A stretch of 64,000 nt of DNA from contig NZ_QKNY01000004.1 of NCBI RefSeq assembly GCF_003605575.1, positions 1-64,000 on the forward strand. Direction: 5' to 3'. A program made the translations under genes and the position numbers. This DNA is from Halonotius aquaticus. GTDB taxonomy: Archaea > Halobacteriota > Halobacteria > Halobacteriales > Haloferacaceae. Positions 42,110 through 50,990 of the stretch are shown here, in pieces. The notes under the pieces are model-generated. The model searched no databases, was not told the DNA's origin, and was given only the letters and a program-made list of their open reading frames with translations. Each line of letters opens with the position of its first letter. Positions within the stretch are counted from its first letter, which is position 1.

Positions 42110-43339
42110 GTGACACAAGAGACTACACAACCGGAGGTGAACATCGGACTCGTCGGCCACGTCGACCACGGGAAGACGACGCTCGTCGAAGCACTGAGCG
42201 GTTCGTGGACCGACCAGCACTCCGAGGAGATGAAACGCGGCATCTCGATTCGACTCGGCTATGCGGACACGACGTTCCGGAAATGTCCGGGCGTCGATGA
42301 ACCAGACTGCTACACTGTCGACGAAGCGTGCCCCGACGGCGAGACCAGCGAGCCGCTGCGCACCGTCTCCTTTGTCGACGCGCCCGGCCACGAGACGCTG
42401 ATGGCGACGATGCTCGCCGGCGCGTCGCTGATGGACGGCGCGGTGCTTGTCGTTTCGGCAACCGAGGACGTACCACAGGCCCAAACTGAGGAACACCTGA
42501 TGGCCCTCGATATCATCGGGATCGACAACATCGTCATCGCCCAGAACAAGCTCGATCTTGTCGACCGCGAGCGCGCGATGGAAAACTACGAGCAGATCCA
42601 GGAGTTCGTCGAGGGGACGGTCGCCGAGGACGCCCCGATCATCCCGATCAGTGCTCAACAGGAGACGAACCTGGATGTGCTGATCGGCGCGATCGAGGAG
42701 ACGATCCCGACGCCGGATCGCAGCGACGACGACAACGCCGAGATGTTCGTCGCCCGGAGCTTCGATATCAACCGCCCGGGAACAACCTGGGAGGATCTCA
42801 CCGGCGGCGTCGTCGGCGGGAGCCTCGTCAGCGGCGAACTCACCCCTGACGACGAGATTGAACTCCGCCCGGGCCGCGAGGTTGAGGAAGGCGGCCAAAC
42901 CGAGTGGCAGCCGTTGACGACGACGATCCGGTCGCTGCAGGCCGGTGACGGTGCTCCCGATTCCGTGGGGCCAGGCGGTCTCATCGGCGTCGGCACCGGC
43001 CTCGATCCGAGCCTCACGAAGGGCGATTCGTTGGGCGGGCAGGTCGCCGGCGAGCCCGGCACGCTGCCGCCGACGCGGAACGGCTTCGAGATGGACGTGG
43101 AGTTGCTTGACCGCGTTGTCGGCGAGAACGACGAGGTCGAGACCATCTCGACAGGCGAACCGCTGATGCTGACCGTCGGTACTGCGACCACGGTCGGTGC
43201 GGTGACCAGCGCGCGCGACGGCGAATGCGAGGTCAACCTGAAACGCCCGGTCTGTGCCCGCGACGGCGCGACCATCGCCATCAACCGCCGTGTCGGCGCG
43301 CGGTGGCGGCTGATCGGCATCGGCACACTGCGGGCGTAG
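42110..43339 (+). CDS. eif2g: Translation initiation factor aIF2, gamma subunit
   Basis: 409 aa from GTG ([20 protein letters not shown]). GTPase motifs: [13 protein letters not shown] (G1), [10 protein letters not shown] (switch 1), VDAPGHETL (G3), AQNKLD (G4) and ISAQ (G5). Zinc-knuckle cysteines ([16 protein letters not shown]) and the two beta-barrel domains follow, with [14 protein letters not shown]. It forms the aIF2 heterotrimer and delivers initiator Met-tRNA to the ribosome. It heads a run of four closely packed genes. Confidence 0.97.
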   Translation: MTQETTQPEVNIGLVGHVDHGKTTLVEALSGSWTDQHSEEMKRGISIRLGYADTTFRKCPGVDEPDCYTVDEACPDGETSEPLRTVSFVDAPGHETLMATMLAGASLMDGAVLVVSATEDVPQAQTEEHLMALDIIGIDNIVIAQNKLDLVDRERAMENYEQIQEFVEGTVAEDAPIIPISAQQETNLDVLIGAIEETIPTPDRSDDDNAEMFVARSFDINRPGTTWEDLTGGVVGGSLVSGELTPDDEIELRPGREVEEGGQTEWQPLTTTIRSLQAGDGAPDSVGPGGLIGVGTGLDPSLTKGDSLGGQVAGEPGTLPPTRNGFEMDVELLDRVVGENDEVETISTGEPLMLTVGTATTVGAVTSARDGECEVNLKRPVCARDGATIAINRRVGARWRLIGIGTLRA

Positions 43340-43340
43340 C

Positions 43341-43724
43341 ATGGTCGTCGTCGGGCTGGATACCAACGCACTCATGATGCCGGTCGAATGTGATATCCGT
43401 GTGTTCGACGAACTCGACCGGCTGTTCGGCCCCACCGCCGAGTTGGTTGTCCCGTCGGCGGTGATTGAGGAGCTTGATTCGCTCGCTGGCGGTCACAGCG
43501 AGGCCGCGACCGCCGCCAGCGTGGGAAAAGATCTTGCCGGTCGGTGTCGTGTCGTCGAAACGAACGTCTCATATGCTGACGACGCAATCGTTGAGCTAGC
43601 CACCGACGGCGAGCTCGATTACGTCGTCACGAACGACGCCCCACTGCGTGATCGCCTTCGATCCCACGGCGTTCACGTTGTCAGCAGACAGGGCGAAACC
43701 ACTCTCGGGATACGATCACCATAA
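43341..43724 (+). CDS. PIN-domain protein (rRNA-processing-type nuclease)
   Basis: 127 aa. The active-site acidic residues are in VVGLDTNALMMPVE (Asp), VIEELDSLAG (Glu), YADDAIVELA (Asp) and YVVTNDAPLRDRL (Asp). This resembles the stand-alone archaeal PIN proteins related to eukaryotic Fcf1/Utp24 rather than VapC toxins: no antitoxin is next to it, and it sits between translation and transcription genes, starting one base after the aIF2 gamma stop. Confidence 0.85.
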   Translation: MVVVGLDTNALMMPVECDIRVFDELDRLFGPTAELVVPSAVIEELDSLAGGHSEAATAASVGKDLAGRCRVVETNVSYADDAIVELATDGELDYVVTNDAPLRDRLRSHGVHVVSRQGETTLGIRSP

Positions 43725-43725
43725 T

Positions 43726-44304
43726 ATGTACAAACGGGTACGACTCAAAGATACGGTCGAAGTGCCGCCGGAACAGCTGGCGGATGTGTCGCCACAGCGG
43801 GTCAAACGCCTGCTGCAGGACAAACTAGAGGGACGCATGGACGAGGATGTCGGCAGCGTCGTCAGCGTCATCGAGGTTCACGAGATCGGCGAAGGCACCG
43901 TGTTGCCGAACCGCCCCGGCGTCTACTACGAGGCCGAGTTCGACGCCATCACGTTCGATCCCTCGATGCAGGAGGTCACCGACGGCACCGTCGTCGAGGT
44001 TGTCGAGTTCGGTGCCTTCGTCGGGATCGGTCCCGTCGATGGCCTGCTCCACGTCTCGCAGATCTCCGATGAATATCTCGCCCACGACGCCGAAAACCAG
44101 CAGTTGGCCTCGACGGAGTCGACCGACTCCCTTGGCGTCGACGACGCGGTACGCACGCGGATCGTCACAAAAAGCATCGACGAGCGCAACCCGCGGGACT
44201 CGAAGATTGGGTTGACGGCCAAACAGCCCGGCTTGGGTAAACACGAATGGCTGGAGCGGGCCCGCAAACGGCGCGAGCAGGACGCGACGGCGGAGGGTGC
44301 CTAA
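43726..44304 (+). CDS. rpoE1: DNA-directed RNA polymerase subunit E' (Rpo7)
   Basis: 192 aa from the ATG at 43726 (MYKRVRLKDTVEVPPEQLAD). An N-terminal RNP-like domain is followed by an S1/OB domain (GTVVEVVEFGAFVGIGPVDG, LLHVSQIS) and a charged tail. Rpo7 pairs with Rpo4 to form the RNA-binding stalk of RNA polymerase. It starts one base after the PIN gene and abuts rpoE2. Confidence 0.96.
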   Translation: MYKRVRLKDTVEVPPEQLADVSPQRVKRLLQDKLEGRMDEDVGSVVSVIEVHEIGEGTVLPNRPGVYYEAEFDAITFDPSMQEVTDGTVVEVVEFGAFVGIGPVDGLLHVSQISDEYLAHDAENQQLASTESTDSLGVDDAVRTRIVTKSIDERNPRDSKIGLTAKQPGLGKHEWLERARKRREQDATAEGA

Positions 44305-44502
44305 ATGGCGGCCGACCGGCTGGCCTGTCGGGAGTGTCACTTTGTCAACGAGGCCGACAGCCAAACCTGTGAGAACTGCGGGTCTTCCAGTCTGACCGAG
44401 GACTGGGCCGGCTACGTCATCGTCTCCCACCCCGAGGAAAGCGAGATCGCCACCGAGATGAACGTCAGCGACCCAGGCAGCTACGCCCTGAAGGTTCGGT
44501 AG
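44305..44502 (+). CDS. spt4: RNA polymerase-associated elongation factor Spt4 (subunit E'')
   Basis: 65 aa beginning directly after the rpoE1 stop. Four cysteines form the zinc site (LACRECHFVN and QTCENCGSS), followed by SLTEDWAGYVIVSHPEES, the Spt4 beta-sheet that binds the NGN domain of Spt5. It is a processivity factor for RNA polymerase. Confidence 0.96.
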   Translation: MAADRLACRECHFVNEADSQTCENCGSSSLTEDWAGYVIVSHPEESEIATEMNVSDPGSYALKVR

Positions 44503-44503
44503 T

Positions 44504-45076
44504 GTGCTTGAGCTCCCCGAGACGCTCCGTGTCGAGCTGAAAGACCCACTCGGCGAGATCTACACTGATCCCGACGCCCTGTTGGCAGCCGTCGATGAGC
44601 ATGCCGAAACAACAGCCACTGCAGACGCGTCGCCGCCCCCACGGCTGTTGACCGTCGGCGATGTGGTGACCGCCACGCTCGCTGACGCCGGTCGCCAGCC
44701 TGATATCGCTGTTATCGATGGCCGTACCGAGCGCGAACCCGTCGATCCCGCTGTTGAAGCGACGCTGGCCGATCTTGCGGGTCGGCGGCTGTTGGTCACA
44801 AATCCGCCGGCGACGATCTCGGAATCGTTGCTGACGACGCTTCGTGAGGCGGCGATCGGTACGGAGTATCCCGTCACGATCAGCGTCGACGGCGAGGAGG
44901 ATCTGGCCGCGTTGCCGGCGATCCTCGCGTTACCCGACGGTGCCAGCGTTGTCTACGGCCAACCCGGCGAGGGGATGGTACATGTTCCGGTCAGGCCAGC
45001 GGTTCGCACGACAGCCCGTGAGTTGCTTGCCGATTTCGACGGCGACACCGACGCCGCGATCTCGCTTTTCGACTAA
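44504..45076 (+). CDS. GTP-dependent dephospho-CoA kinase (DUF359 family)
   Basis: 190 aa from GTG, one base after the spt4 stop. Typical family segments: LLTVGDVVTATLADAGRQPD, IAVIDGRTER, LLVTNPPATISESL, VSVDGEEDLAALPAILALP-type block and VVYGQPGEGMVHV. It performs the last step of archaeal coenzyme A synthesis, phosphorylating dephospho-CoA with GTP. The conserved position behind spt4 supports the call. Confidence 0.92.
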   Translation: MLELPETLRVELKDPLGEIYTDPDALLAAVDEHAETTATADASPPPRLLTVGDVVTATLADAGRQPDIAVIDGRTEREPVDPAVEATLADLAGRRLLVTNPPATISESLLTTLREAAIGTEYPVTISVDGEEDLAALPAILALPDGASVVYGQPGEGMVHVPVRPAVRTTARELLADFDGDTDAAISLFD

Positions 45077-45202
45077 CGTTTGCTGGAGATCACACAGCCG
45101 CGGTGGAGCGTGCTTTTTATACTCCGCTGGTTCATGTGAACGACCCACATACGCCGAATTCGGGCGGTATGGTAGCTCTTTGCAGGGTCTCTCCCACCGA
45201 AG

Positions 45203-45211
45203 TATTTATAT
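45203..45211 (+). promoter_or_regulatory. TATA box ahead of a hairpin leader
   Basis: tatttatat inside gtatttatattcc, identical over 13 bases to the site at 36893-36905. Its centre is 27 bases before the hairpin at 45234. A further TATA-like tttttatac lies at about 45113. Confidence 0.55.
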
Positions 45212-45233
45212 TCCGGCCCACAGAATGTAGAGT

Positions 45234-45258
45234 CACCAGAACGCCTCCGGCGCTGGTG
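45234..45258 (+). other. Inverted repeat at the predicted transcription start
   Basis: caccag-aa-cgcc-tcc-ggcg-ctggtg forms a 10-bp stem with a 2-base bulge and 3-base loop. It could be the 5' end of a leader of about 125 bases for the coiled-coil gene at 45359, or of a separate small RNA. Confidence 0.5.
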
Positions 45259-45358
45259 GCATCGCACGACGAATGATCGGGAATTCTTATCCACGGTCGA
45301 TCGCACAGTGGCTGGCCACTGCCATGGCCGGAGCAACAATGGTACCGAGGTTCAAATC

Positions 45359-46270
45359 ATGAGTGTAGTAACTGAATACGACATCGACAAGCTTGACGAA
45401 GCGGATAACGTCGAGCTCACCGACGAACGACTCGAAAACGGCTCGAAAGGCAAACTGATCAAACTCGCTGGGCAGCTCCGCGACCGACGCAATGAGCTCA
45501 ACCAGATGGCATCCGAGCGCGCCGACAAGCGCGACGAGCTCAACGCCAAAACACGCGAAAAGGTCGACGAGGCCCAGGAACACCGCGAAAAGCGCGACGA
45601 GCTCAACGAGGAAGTCCAGGAACACAAGGACAAACGCAACGAGCTCAACGCCGAGGCCAACGAACTCTTCGATGAAGTCGAGGAGATGAAAGAGGATCTC
45701 GAGCTCGACGAGGGGAAATCCATCGAGGAGCTCGAATCCGAGATCGAGGATCTGGAGTTCCAACAGCAGACCGAGGTGCTGTCCTCGGAGGACGAACAGG
45801 AGCTCATCGAGAAGATCGAGGCCAAACGCGAGGAGCTCGCCGAAAAGAAAGATAAGGTCGACAACAGCGGTGAACTCGACGAGCTTGTCGAGGAAGCCGA
45901 GGAAGTTCGCTCCGAAGCCTCCCAGCACCACCAGAAGGTCACGGAGCTTGCCGACAAGGCCCAAGAGCACCACAACCAGATGATCGAAGCCTATCGGGAG
46001 GCCGACGAGGTGCGCGATGAGGCCGACGAGATGCACGAGCTGTTCGTCGAGGCCCAAGAGGCCGCTGACCGCCACCACGAGGACTTCGTCCGCGTCCAGA
46101 AGCGCCTCCGCGAGCTGGACAAAGAGGAAGAAGAAGAGCGCAAAGACGAGCGCCAAGAGAAGATGGAAGAAGAAAAGCAGGAAGCCGAGGACATCTACCA
46201 GAAGTTCAAGGAAGGCGAAACCCTCGAAACCGAGGATCTGATGAAGCTCCAGAAGACGGGGCTGCTCTAA
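45359..46270 (+). CDS. Long coiled-coil protein of haloarchaeal type
   Basis: 303 aa from the ATG at 45359 (MSVVTEYDIDKLDEADNVEL). Almost the whole length is highly charged coiled coil (RRNELNQMASERADKRDELN, KRDELNEEVQEHKDKRNELN and later READEVRDEADEMHELF), ending with a short conserved tail (GETLETEDLMKLQKTGLL). Similar archaeal proteins are often mis-annotated as phosphoserine phosphatase, but no phosphatase motif is present. Likely cytoplasmic and structural. Function unknown. Confidence 0.85.
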   Translation: MSVVTEYDIDKLDEADNVELTDERLENGSKGKLIKLAGQLRDRRNELNQMASERADKRDELNAKTREKVDEAQEHREKRDELNEEVQEHKDKRNELNAEANELFDEVEEMKEDLELDEGKSIEELESEIEDLEFQQQTEVLSSEDEQELIEKIEAKREELAEKKDKVDNSGELDELVEEAEEVRSEASQHHQKVTELADKAQEHHNQMIEAYREADEVRDEADEMHELFVEAQEAADRHHEDFVRVQKRLRELDKEEEEERKDERQEKMEEEKQEAEDIYQKFKEGETLETEDLMKLQKTGLL

Positions 46271-46379
46271 GTCGGCTGTTAGGCGGATTTGCTTTTGTTT
46301 GTGTCACCTCGGTAGCCGCGCCACTGTGTCGCCGCGGCGACCGACTGGCTTTTTACTCACTCGCCTATTTGGATCGGCT

Positions 46380-47468
46380 GTGACGACGTTGGTCTGTTGT
46401 CTCGACCGGGACAGCACCGTGACGACAGCGACGGGGTTGACCCCGCCGGTTGTCGGCTGGGAGGCGGTGCGATCGCTGGTGACCGATGTCGGATTGGATG
46501 ATCCCGAGGCGACGACCGTCAACTGTCTACTGGAAGCCCTCCGCGTGACCCGCGATCTCAATGATTCCGGCACTGACGCGATGGTAGCGGTGGTATCGGC
46601 TTCGCCAGCGGGGACGACCGCCCCCGACCGCGCGGTGGCCGACCAGATCGACGAACTTGCCGCCGAGTATGATCTGACGGCGACCGTTGTCGTGACGGGT
46701 ACGACCGACGACGAGCGACTCCTGCCGGTGATCGAAAGCCGGTTGCAGGTCGACGGCGTCGATCGCGTTGTCGTTCGACAGGCCCGGGATATCGAGTCGA
46801 CGTACTACCTGCTCAAACAGTTTCTTGCCGACGAGGAGTTGCGCACGACGGTGTTGGTGCCGCTGGGGATTAGCCTGTTGTTGGTGCCGGCGTTGTTGCT
46901 GTGGTTTTCGCCTGCGGTCGCGCTTGCTGGGTTGGCGGCGCTTCTCGGTGGTGCGGTGTTGTATAAGGGATTGGGGATCGACGAATACGTTAGTCGCCTC
47001 CCGGAGGTGAGCCGAGAACTGCTGTACTCCGGGCAAGTCTCGCTTGTCACGTATGTGACCGCGGCTGGGTTGATGATTGTTGGCTTGGTTTCGGGTGGCA
47101 TTGCGGTGACGCCCCTGCCGGAATCGTTGGCCCCGATTGTGGTCGCTGCCTTCCTTCACAGCAGCAGCCCGTGGCTGACGGGTGCGGCTGTCACCGCCGC
47201 CACCGGTCGGCTGCTTGATCGCTGGATCGCCGATGAGCCGCTGCCGACAGCGATGTTGAGTCTGCCAGCAGGGATGCTGGCGGTTGGGATCATCGCCCGC
47301 GGGTTCACCGGCTATCTGCTGACCGTCGAGTTCACCGTCGGGTCGGTTGGGCTGTCGCCGATCCAGCGACTCGCTGTCTTCGTTGCTGGCGGGATACTCG
47401 TGAGCCTCCTCGGGGTTAAGTTGGCGACCGCGCTTGCGACACAGCCGGCTGACCCGGTGAGCGAGTAA
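46380..47468 (+). CDS. DUF373-family membrane protein
   Basis: 362 aa from a GTG at 46380 (VTTLVCCLDRDSTVTTATGL), about 30 bases after ctttttact, fitting a leaderless start. Residues 1-150 form a soluble alpha/beta domain with LVCCLDRD at its start and VVVTGTTDDERLLPVIESRL. The remainder has about six transmembrane helices. DUF373 proteins are conserved in archaea without known function. Confidence 0.87.
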   Translation: MTTLVCCLDRDSTVTTATGLTPPVVGWEAVRSLVTDVGLDDPEATTVNCLLEALRVTRDLNDSGTDAMVAVVSASPAGTTAPDRAVADQIDELAAEYDLTATVVVTGTTDDERLLPVIESRLQVDGVDRVVVRQARDIESTYYLLKQFLADEELRTTVLVPLGISLLLVPALLLWFSPAVALAGLAALLGGAVLYKGLGIDEYVSRLPEVSRELLYSGQVSLVTYVTAAGLMIVGLVSGGIAVTPLPESLAPIVVAAFLHSSSPWLTGAAVTAATGRLLDRWIADEPLPTAMLSLPAGMLAVGIIARGFTGYLLTVEFTVGSVGLSPIQRLAVFVAGGILVSLLGVKLATALATQPADPVSE

Positions 47469-47663
47469 TCAGTTGGTTGCGCGATACGCACCGTGTTTGA
47501 CGCCGATGGCGAGGGTGATAAGCCCAAAAATAGCCATTGAGGGCAGTACCATCATCATGATCGTTGAGGGGGCCATCGGGATCGGCGCGGCGATCAGCCC
47601 GCCGACGCCGAGGGCAACGATAGCAACGAACAGTCCAGCGGTGGTTCCAGTCGTAAACTCCAT
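47469..47663 (-). CDS. Small membrane protein with two helices
   Basis: 64 aa (MEFTTGTTAGLFVAIVALGV) with hydrophobic segments at about 8-28 and 33-54. It is convergent with, and abuts, the DUF373 gene. Small membrane proteins of this type are conserved in haloarchaea. Function unknown. Confidence 0.7.
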   Translation of the reverse strand: MEFTTGTTAGLFVAIVALGVGGLIAAPIPMAPSTIMMMVLPSMAIFGLITLAIGVKHGAYRATN

Positions 47664-47710
47664 ACCCTCGATAGGGGATCCGCCGGCCTAAACGTAGCGG
47701 AGACGACCGC

Positions 47711-48472
47711 TTATGACTCGTCTTTCGGGCGGATGATGTCGGCAAACGCCACCAGTCCACCGAGGAACCAGCCCAGTGGCACCGACAGCGAGAGCCACAT
47801 CAGCACGTAGCCGGTGCCTTCCAGGGTGAACTGCTCGCGGATGATCTCGTTGAGCCCGCCAACACTGAGTGGGCCGTCGAGAATCCCGATCGCCAAATCC
47901 TCGCTCCACGGGAAGATGGTCTCTTGGAGTGTCGGCTCGAAGAGTGCGGCGACGACCGGCGGGAGAAACAGCGCGGTCATCGCTGCTGGATAGGCCAACA
48001 GGACGCTCGTTCCCCGCCCACCAACACGGCTGAACAACACCGCTAATACCGCCGAGACTGTCGCCACGACACTGGCGGCGACGACCGCGAGGAACCCTTC
48101 GGCGTTGAGACTGATTGTACCGACAGTTCCGAACTGATAGCTTGCAACCGCTGAGAGTACACCCCAGACAACGACTGAGACCAGTACTGCACCGAGAATA
48201 CCGAGGCGGGTGGCCGCACTATCGAGTTTGATCGCATAAAACCGCGTTCCGTAGCCGACCAACAACAGCGGGTAGCCGATCAACACCAGCGGCAGGCCGA
48301 GTGCCGCCCAGAGGTAGTAGCCAGCCGTTTGGACGCCAGTCTCCGGCTTCCATTTCCCAAGGACGTGTCCGGGATCGAGTTGGCGCGGGAACACAACCTC
48401 CATCCATGTCTCGTGGAGCCGCAGGAGGTCGATGCGGATCGCGCCGATCAATCCGGGTGACCGCTGTGCCAT
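47711..48472 (-). CDS. Polytopic membrane protein of unknown function
   Basis: 253 aa. A soluble N-terminus (LRLHETWMEVVFPRQLDPGH) precedes about six transmembrane helices (from YYLWAALGLPLVLIGYPLLL to GWFLGGLVAFADII). The short motif WMEVVFPRQ near the N-terminus looks conserved in haloarchaeal relatives from memory. No transporter motif is seen. Confidence 0.78.
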   Translation of the reverse strand: MAQRSPGLIGAIRIDLLRLHETWMEVVFPRQLDPGHVLGKWKPETGVQTAGYYLWAALGLPLVLIGYPLLLVGYGTRFYAIKLDSAATRLGILGAVLVSVVVWGVLSAVASYQFGTVGTISLNAEGFLAVVAASVVATVSAVLAVLFSRVGGRGTSVLLAYPAAMTALFLPPVVAALFEPTLQETIFPWSEDLAIGILDGPLSVGGLNEIIREQFTLEGTGYVLMWLSLSVPLGWFLGGLVAFADIIRPKDES

Positions 48473-48516
48473 TGCTATCTACTGATCCGCGGGAGTATGT
48501 GAAGGTTGTGTTCCTG

Positions 48517-49356
48517 TCAGTTGTTCCACGGTCCAAAGTCGGGGTCGACCCGCCGGTCGGTGGTCTCAATGCTGTCGATGGTTTCGATCTCCGCGTCGGA
48601 CAGTGACACCGACAGCGACGCCCAGTTGTCTTGGATGTGATCGGCCCCTGTCGCCTTCGGGATCGCCGTGATCCCGTGGTGGCGCAGCCACGCGAGGCTG
48701 ATCTGGGCCGGACTCACGCCGTGGTCGTCGGCGATCGATTCGATCTCGGGGATATCGAAGACCTCGCCGCGAGCCAGCGGGGAGTAGGCGACGAGTTCAA
48801 CGTCGTGGTCGGCACAGACCTCCCGTAGTTCTTCCTGTTGGAGCAGGGGATGAATCTCGATCTGGTTGGCGAAGATCGGCGCGTCAGAGAGCTCGATGGC
48901 TTCGGCGAGCTGCTCGGGCTCGAAGTTGCTGACGCCGATCCGGTCGATCTTGCCTTGGTCGTAGAGTTCGTTGAACGCCGCCAGCGTCTCCTCGGCCTCG
49001 TAGGTTCGGGACGGCCAGTGGACGTACAAGAGGTCAACGCTGTCGACACCGAGGCGATCAAGGCTTGCCTCGGCGGTTTCCAGCACGTCGTCGTATGCGA
49101 GATTGTCGATCCAGATCTTGGTGGCGAGGAACACGTCCTCGCGGTCGACGGCGGCCTGCTCGATTCCGTTGCCGACAGCGTCCTCGTTGCCGTAGGCTTG
49201 GGCGGTGTCGATATGTCGGTAGCCGGTTTCGAGGGCGGTGGCGACCGACTCGGCGCAGGCCTCGGGATCGCTGTTTTTCCATGTACCGAGTCCAACCATT
49301 GGCATCTCGTTGGCGGTCGGACACTCGTCGCTCGCGGGGTGTTCGTTTTGTGCCAT
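48517..49356 (-). CDS. Aldo/keto reductase
   Basis: 279 aa from the ATG at 49356. The TIM-barrel AKR signature is clear: RHIDTAQAYGNEDAVGNGI (catalytic Asp and Tyr), LATKIWIDNL (Lys), LLYVHWPSR (His) and FANQIEIHPLLQQ, with the NADPH site AITAIPKATGADHIQDN-like near the end. It should reduce aldehydes or ketones with NADPH. The substrate is not predictable. Confidence 0.93.
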   Translation of the reverse strand: MAQNEHPASDECPTANEMPMVGLGTWKNSDPEACAESVATALETGYRHIDTAQAYGNEDAVGNGIEQAAVDREDVFLATKIWIDNLAYDDVLETAEASLDRLGVDSVDLLYVHWPSRTYEAEETLAAFNELYDQGKIDRIGVSNFEPEQLAEAIELSDAPIFANQIEIHPLLQQEELREVCADHDVELVAYSPLARGEVFDIPEIESIADDHGVSPAQISLAWLRHHGITAIPKATGADHIQDNWASLSVSLSDAEIETIDSIETTDRRVDPDFGPWNN

Positions 49357-49427
49357 CACCGGAGTATTGTCTCGTTGCCGAAAAGGCGTTGTGGTCAGCC
49401 GCGATTCGTGTCAGCCAGCTTGCTGGC

Positions 49428-50801
49428 TCAGTATTTCGGGTCGGCGCCGGTGATCTCGTAGAGCTCATCCATGATGCCATCCCGAACCGACTGCCACGCC
49501 GGGAACCCCTCGGGGCTTGCCGGGTACCGGGCGTAATGCTCGGAGAGCTCTGATGCCTTCGAGCGAACCTTGGCAAGCTCCATGAGCTCACCCCAGTGAC
49601 CGAAGGTATCAACGAGCGTCCGCAGCTTCAGCGACAGCGGCATCGACGCGGTGCCGGTGCCGGCCAAGGCGTCGGCGAGGTGTTGGCCCGGCACCGATGA
49701 CACCATCTCGGTGATCTCTTGGACGCTGCTTGTTGTTCCCCAGATATTGTACAGATCGATGGCCGCGAAGTGTTTGCCGAAGCCGGTCATCACCTTGCGG
49801 TTGTACTCCCAGAGATTGGCCTCGCTCACGTCGCCGTCGGCGATCGCTCCGATCGCCTGTTTTGTCGCCCAGTAGGCCGATTTTGCCGCTCCTGGGATGC
49901 CGCCGCCGGTTGTCGGATTGACGTGGCCGGCAGCGTCGCCGACCGCGATGTAGCCGTCGGCGACCGCCGAATCGTATGGCCGGCGAGTTGGCAACGCTGC
50001 CCCCAGTTTATCCTGGACGGTCGGCTCGATTAGATCCGGGCGATCCTCGACGGCCCGCTTGAGCTCCGGCACCATCTGCATCTCCGGTTGATCCATCTGG
50101 AAGCCCAAGCCGGCGTTGATCTCCGTCGCTGTCCGGGGGAAATACCAGAGATAGCCGAGTTCCTTGGTCGGTTTGAACACGATCGCATCGTGCCACTCGA
50201 CGGGCTCCTCGACATCGATGACCTCGCGGTAGGCCGAACAGAACTGTGAGTACCGAACATTCGTGTCGAAATAGCTACCGTCGAAGTCGGTTTTCTCCTG
50301 GAGGATCGACAGCGCGCCGGCGGCGTCGATGACGACCTCGGCGTCGTAGCTGACGGGCTCGCCCTTGCGGGTGCCGACAACGCCGGTGACGGTGCCGTCG
50401 TCGGCCTGGGTGACATCCTGGACAACAGTGTCGTAGTGGATCTCGCTGCCGACGCGTTCGGCTTCCTCTAAGAGGACTTCGCCGTAGCGTTTCCGGTCGA
50501 GTACCGCGCCGGGTTCGCCAAACTCGATCTCGATATCCTCGCCGTCGGCGGGGTTTTCGAACACTGCCCGGCGGATCTCTCGGTTGGTAAATGACTCGTC
50601 TTTGAGGTAGTCGAGATCGATCACGTCGGGGAACGTACTTTTTCCCTTGATAGCGTCGCCGCAGGCGATATGGCCGGCGTCGGCCTCGGATTTTCGCTCT
50701 ACGATCACGACATCGAGGCCGTCAGTGGCGGCGGTCGCGGCCGCGAAGGCCCCGGCGGTACCGCCGCCGACAACCACGATATCGTAGGCGTCGGAGGACA
50801 T
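49428..50801 (-). CDS. Geranylgeranyl reductase-family flavoprotein
   Basis: 457 aa from the ATG at 50801 (MSSDAYDIVVVGGGTAGAFA). FAD site: VVVGGGTAGAFAAATAATDG and VIVERKSEADAGHIACGDAI, the latter with the CGD motif of geranylgeranyl reductases, then GYIAVGDAAGHVNPTTGGGIP. Such enzymes saturate the isoprenoid chains of archaeal lipids or other isoprenoids. Haloarchaea carry several paralogues, so the exact substrate is open. Confidence 0.88.
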   Translation of the reverse strand: MSSDAYDIVVVGGGTAGAFAAATAATDGLDVVIVERKSEADAGHIACGDAIKGKSTFPDVIDLDYLKDESFTNREIRRAVFENPADGEDIEIEFGEPGAVLDRKRYGEVLLEEAERVGSEIHYDTVVQDVTQADDGTVTGVVGTRKGEPVSYDAEVVIDAAGALSILQEKTDFDGSYFDTNVRYSQFCSAYREVIDVEEPVEWHDAIVFKPTKELGYLWYFPRTATEINAGLGFQMDQPEMQMVPELKRAVEDRPDLIEPTVQDKLGAALPTRRPYDSAVADGYIAVGDAAGHVNPTTGGGIPGAAKSAYWATKQAIGAIADGDVSEANLWEYNRKVMTGFGKHFAAIDLYNIWGTTSSVQEITEMVSSVPGQHLADALAGTGTASMPLSLKLRTLVDTFGHWGELMELAKVRSKASELSEHYARYPASPEGFPAWQSVRDGIMDELYEITGADPKY

Positions 50802-50990
50802 ACACCTGCTTTCAGGGTGCCGAGTAAAAAAGTGCGTCATCCGTGCCGGCCACCGGCATCGAAACCAGTTACCTGCCGGCACCAACCTCGCGAAGCGTCT
50901 CAATCGGTGAACGCAACCGCGTTCCTTTCGGCCACCAACTATCAGTATTCTTTCATCGGACTTTTAATACTAACAGTGTATCCTGCATGC

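Noticed and set aside
42104-43435. 443-codon open frame opposite the aIF2 gamma gene
   Set aside because: Antisense shadow; Arg/His-rich with no recognised domain, whereas the plus strand has complete GTPase motifs.
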